NCBI GenBank assembly: GCA_905221605.1
Contig: CAJNDS010000346.1
Span: forward strand, 95,836 to 159,835
Length of the DNA: 64,000 nucleotides
Reading direction: 5' to 3'
From: Symbiodinium natans
Lineage: Eukaryota; Sar; Dinophyceae; Suessiales; Symbiodiniaceae
Within the stretch, counting starts at the first letter, position 1. Each line of letters opens with the position of its first letter. The notes beneath the pieces were generated by a model. The model searched no databases and had not been told where the DNA came from. It saw only the letters and a list, made by a program, of their open reading frames with translations. Positions 63,145 to 64,000 of this stretch are shown piece after piece. A program made the translations under genes and the position numbers.

Positions 63145-64000
63145 AAGAAGATTTGGGTCCATGTCCCGGACAATGCGGTTTGCGAAGTTTCTGGCAAGGT
63201 TTTGCCTCGTAAGCATCTTGAAGAAGGTATGAGACTCGAGCTCTCAGAACTTGATGCTTTTGGTGTAGCTACGATTATAGGAGAAGCTGAGGCCCGTAAA
63301 CGAGCTACGCGGAGAATCCATACGACTAGGTGGGTTCTGACTTCGAAACCGTCGGCCACGAACCCTGAACGCGTTCGTGCTCGTCTTGTTGTGAGGGACT
63401 ATGCATTTGGATCCAATCCTCTAGCTGATGGGATATATTCCCCCACCACGTCCTTGGAAGCCTTGAGGGGTGTCCTTGCTATTCATGCTGTCAGAGGTGG
63501 CACCTTGTTGTCAGCAGATGTGAGCGTTGCCTTCATGCAAGCGCCTGTGCAAGGGGTAGAGTGTATCCGGTTTCCGAATGGGATGTATGATGAGGAGAAC
63601 AAGCCGCTGTTTGCGCAGCTACACAAAGCCATGAATGGCTTGAGAGTAGGACCACTGAGCTGGTACCTAGAGTTTACAAGCACGCTGCGTAAGCAGTTTG
63701 GGTTTGGTGAGACTGCCGACCCTACTGTGCATCACCGGCTTGAGAAGGATGGTGCGCTGACCTTGGTGTTAGTGTATGTTGACGATCTCATCATCTTTTC
63801 CCAGAATCCGCCAGTTGCCAAGGATCTGTACGCTAAGCTAGCGAAGATCTATAAAATGAAGCAGACAGGGCTTCTAGAACCTGGTAAGACCGGGCAGCTC
63901 GAGTTCTTGGGTCGAGTGATCGCCCGAACAACTGAGCACGGACCTGTGTTCTTTGGCCTGAAGCCGGGGTACTTGAAGTCGCTGGGAGAAGAGTTTGGCA
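63145..64000 (+). CDS. Copia reverse transcriptase, partial (runs off window)
   Basis: About 285 codons in frame with the integrase but separated from it by a TGA. It has RRIHTTRWVLTSKPSA, RARLVVRDYAFGSNP, SADVSVAFMQAP with the first catalytic Asp (63,517-63,519), LHKAMNGLRVGPLSWY and the catalytic YVDD (63,775-63,786), followed by LIIFSQNPP and QLEFLGRVIARTTEHGP. These are the RT motifs of Ty1/copia elements. No stop is seen before the window end. RNase H should follow. The TGA is probably a point mutation of a sense codon, which would truncate the polyprotein before RT. Confidence 0.92.

Larger units (their letters stand above)
57158..64000 (+). mobile_element. Ty1/copia-type LTR retrotransposon, 3' part beyond window
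   Basis: Order of domains: Gag, CCHC zinc knuckle, aspartic protease, a long spacer with a nested frame, integrase, reverse transcriptase. Integrase before RT defines the Ty1/copia (Pseudoviridae) order. The motifs resemble dinoflagellate copia elements. RNase H and the 3' LTR lie beyond 64,000. A 5' LTR should precede 57,158, but without its partner it cannot be delimited; 56,570-57,150 is the likely place. The copy is broken at the Gag N-terminus, in integrase and before RT, so it is non-autonomous or dead. Confidence 0.93.

Overview
The window looks like a piece of a large, repeat-rich nuclear eukaryotic genome, most likely a dinoflagellate (Symbiodiniaceae-like). The reasons are the plant/dinoflagellate-type telomere unit TTTAGGG/CCCTAAA scattered as interstitial arrays, a Ty1/copia polyprotein and an RT-RNase H element whose motifs look like dinoflagellate retroelements as I remember them, many degraded coding fragments, and no prokaryote-style operons. 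The lineage is inferred; no rRNA or intact housekeeping gene is present to prove it. I found no tRNA or rRNA gene.

Layout. 1-29 kb: almost gene-free DNA with about 20 interstitial telomere-like arrays in both orientations, microsatellites, and at least three families of short hairpin/terminal-inverted-repeat elements (MITE-like). 29.3-31.2 kb: an AT-richer island holding a decayed endogenous virus-like element, with an rve-type integrase remnant on the minus strand and, divergently on the plus strand, a broken double-jelly-roll major capsid protein of Polinton-like-virus/virophage type. 31-38 kb: low-information DNA with the last telomere-like array at 35.4 kb and one exon-like reading frame at 37.9-38.2 kb (minus). 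38.2-44.5 kb: AT microsatellites, palindrome arrays, a KH-domain-like fragment present in inverted orientation at 34.3 and 41.6 kb, and a 0.7 kb repeat shared between 26.4 and 42.2 kb. 44.2-53.3 kb: a patchwork of tandem repeats (50-bp, 130-180-bp, 275-bp, 80-bp, 27-bp and about 150-bp units), a 202-bp repeated pair, and a minus-strand RT thumb/RNase H fragment fused in frame to one of the satellites. 53.6-56.9 kb: unrecognised or frame-mixed coding-like DNA. 57.16-64 kb: a Ty1/copia retrotransposon (Gag, zinc knuckle, protease, integrase, reverse transcriptase) running off the window end.

The copia element is the only nearly complete gene system. Its parts would make a Gag-Pol polyprotein, but this copy has breaks in the Gag N-terminus, a frame change inside integrase and an in-frame TGA before RT. 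Between protease and integrase a second frame of 448 codons overlaps the polyprotein frame over 1.35 kb; composition suggests the overlapping frame is the real coding one there. This nested ORF and the Polinton-like-virus remnant are the two most interesting observations.
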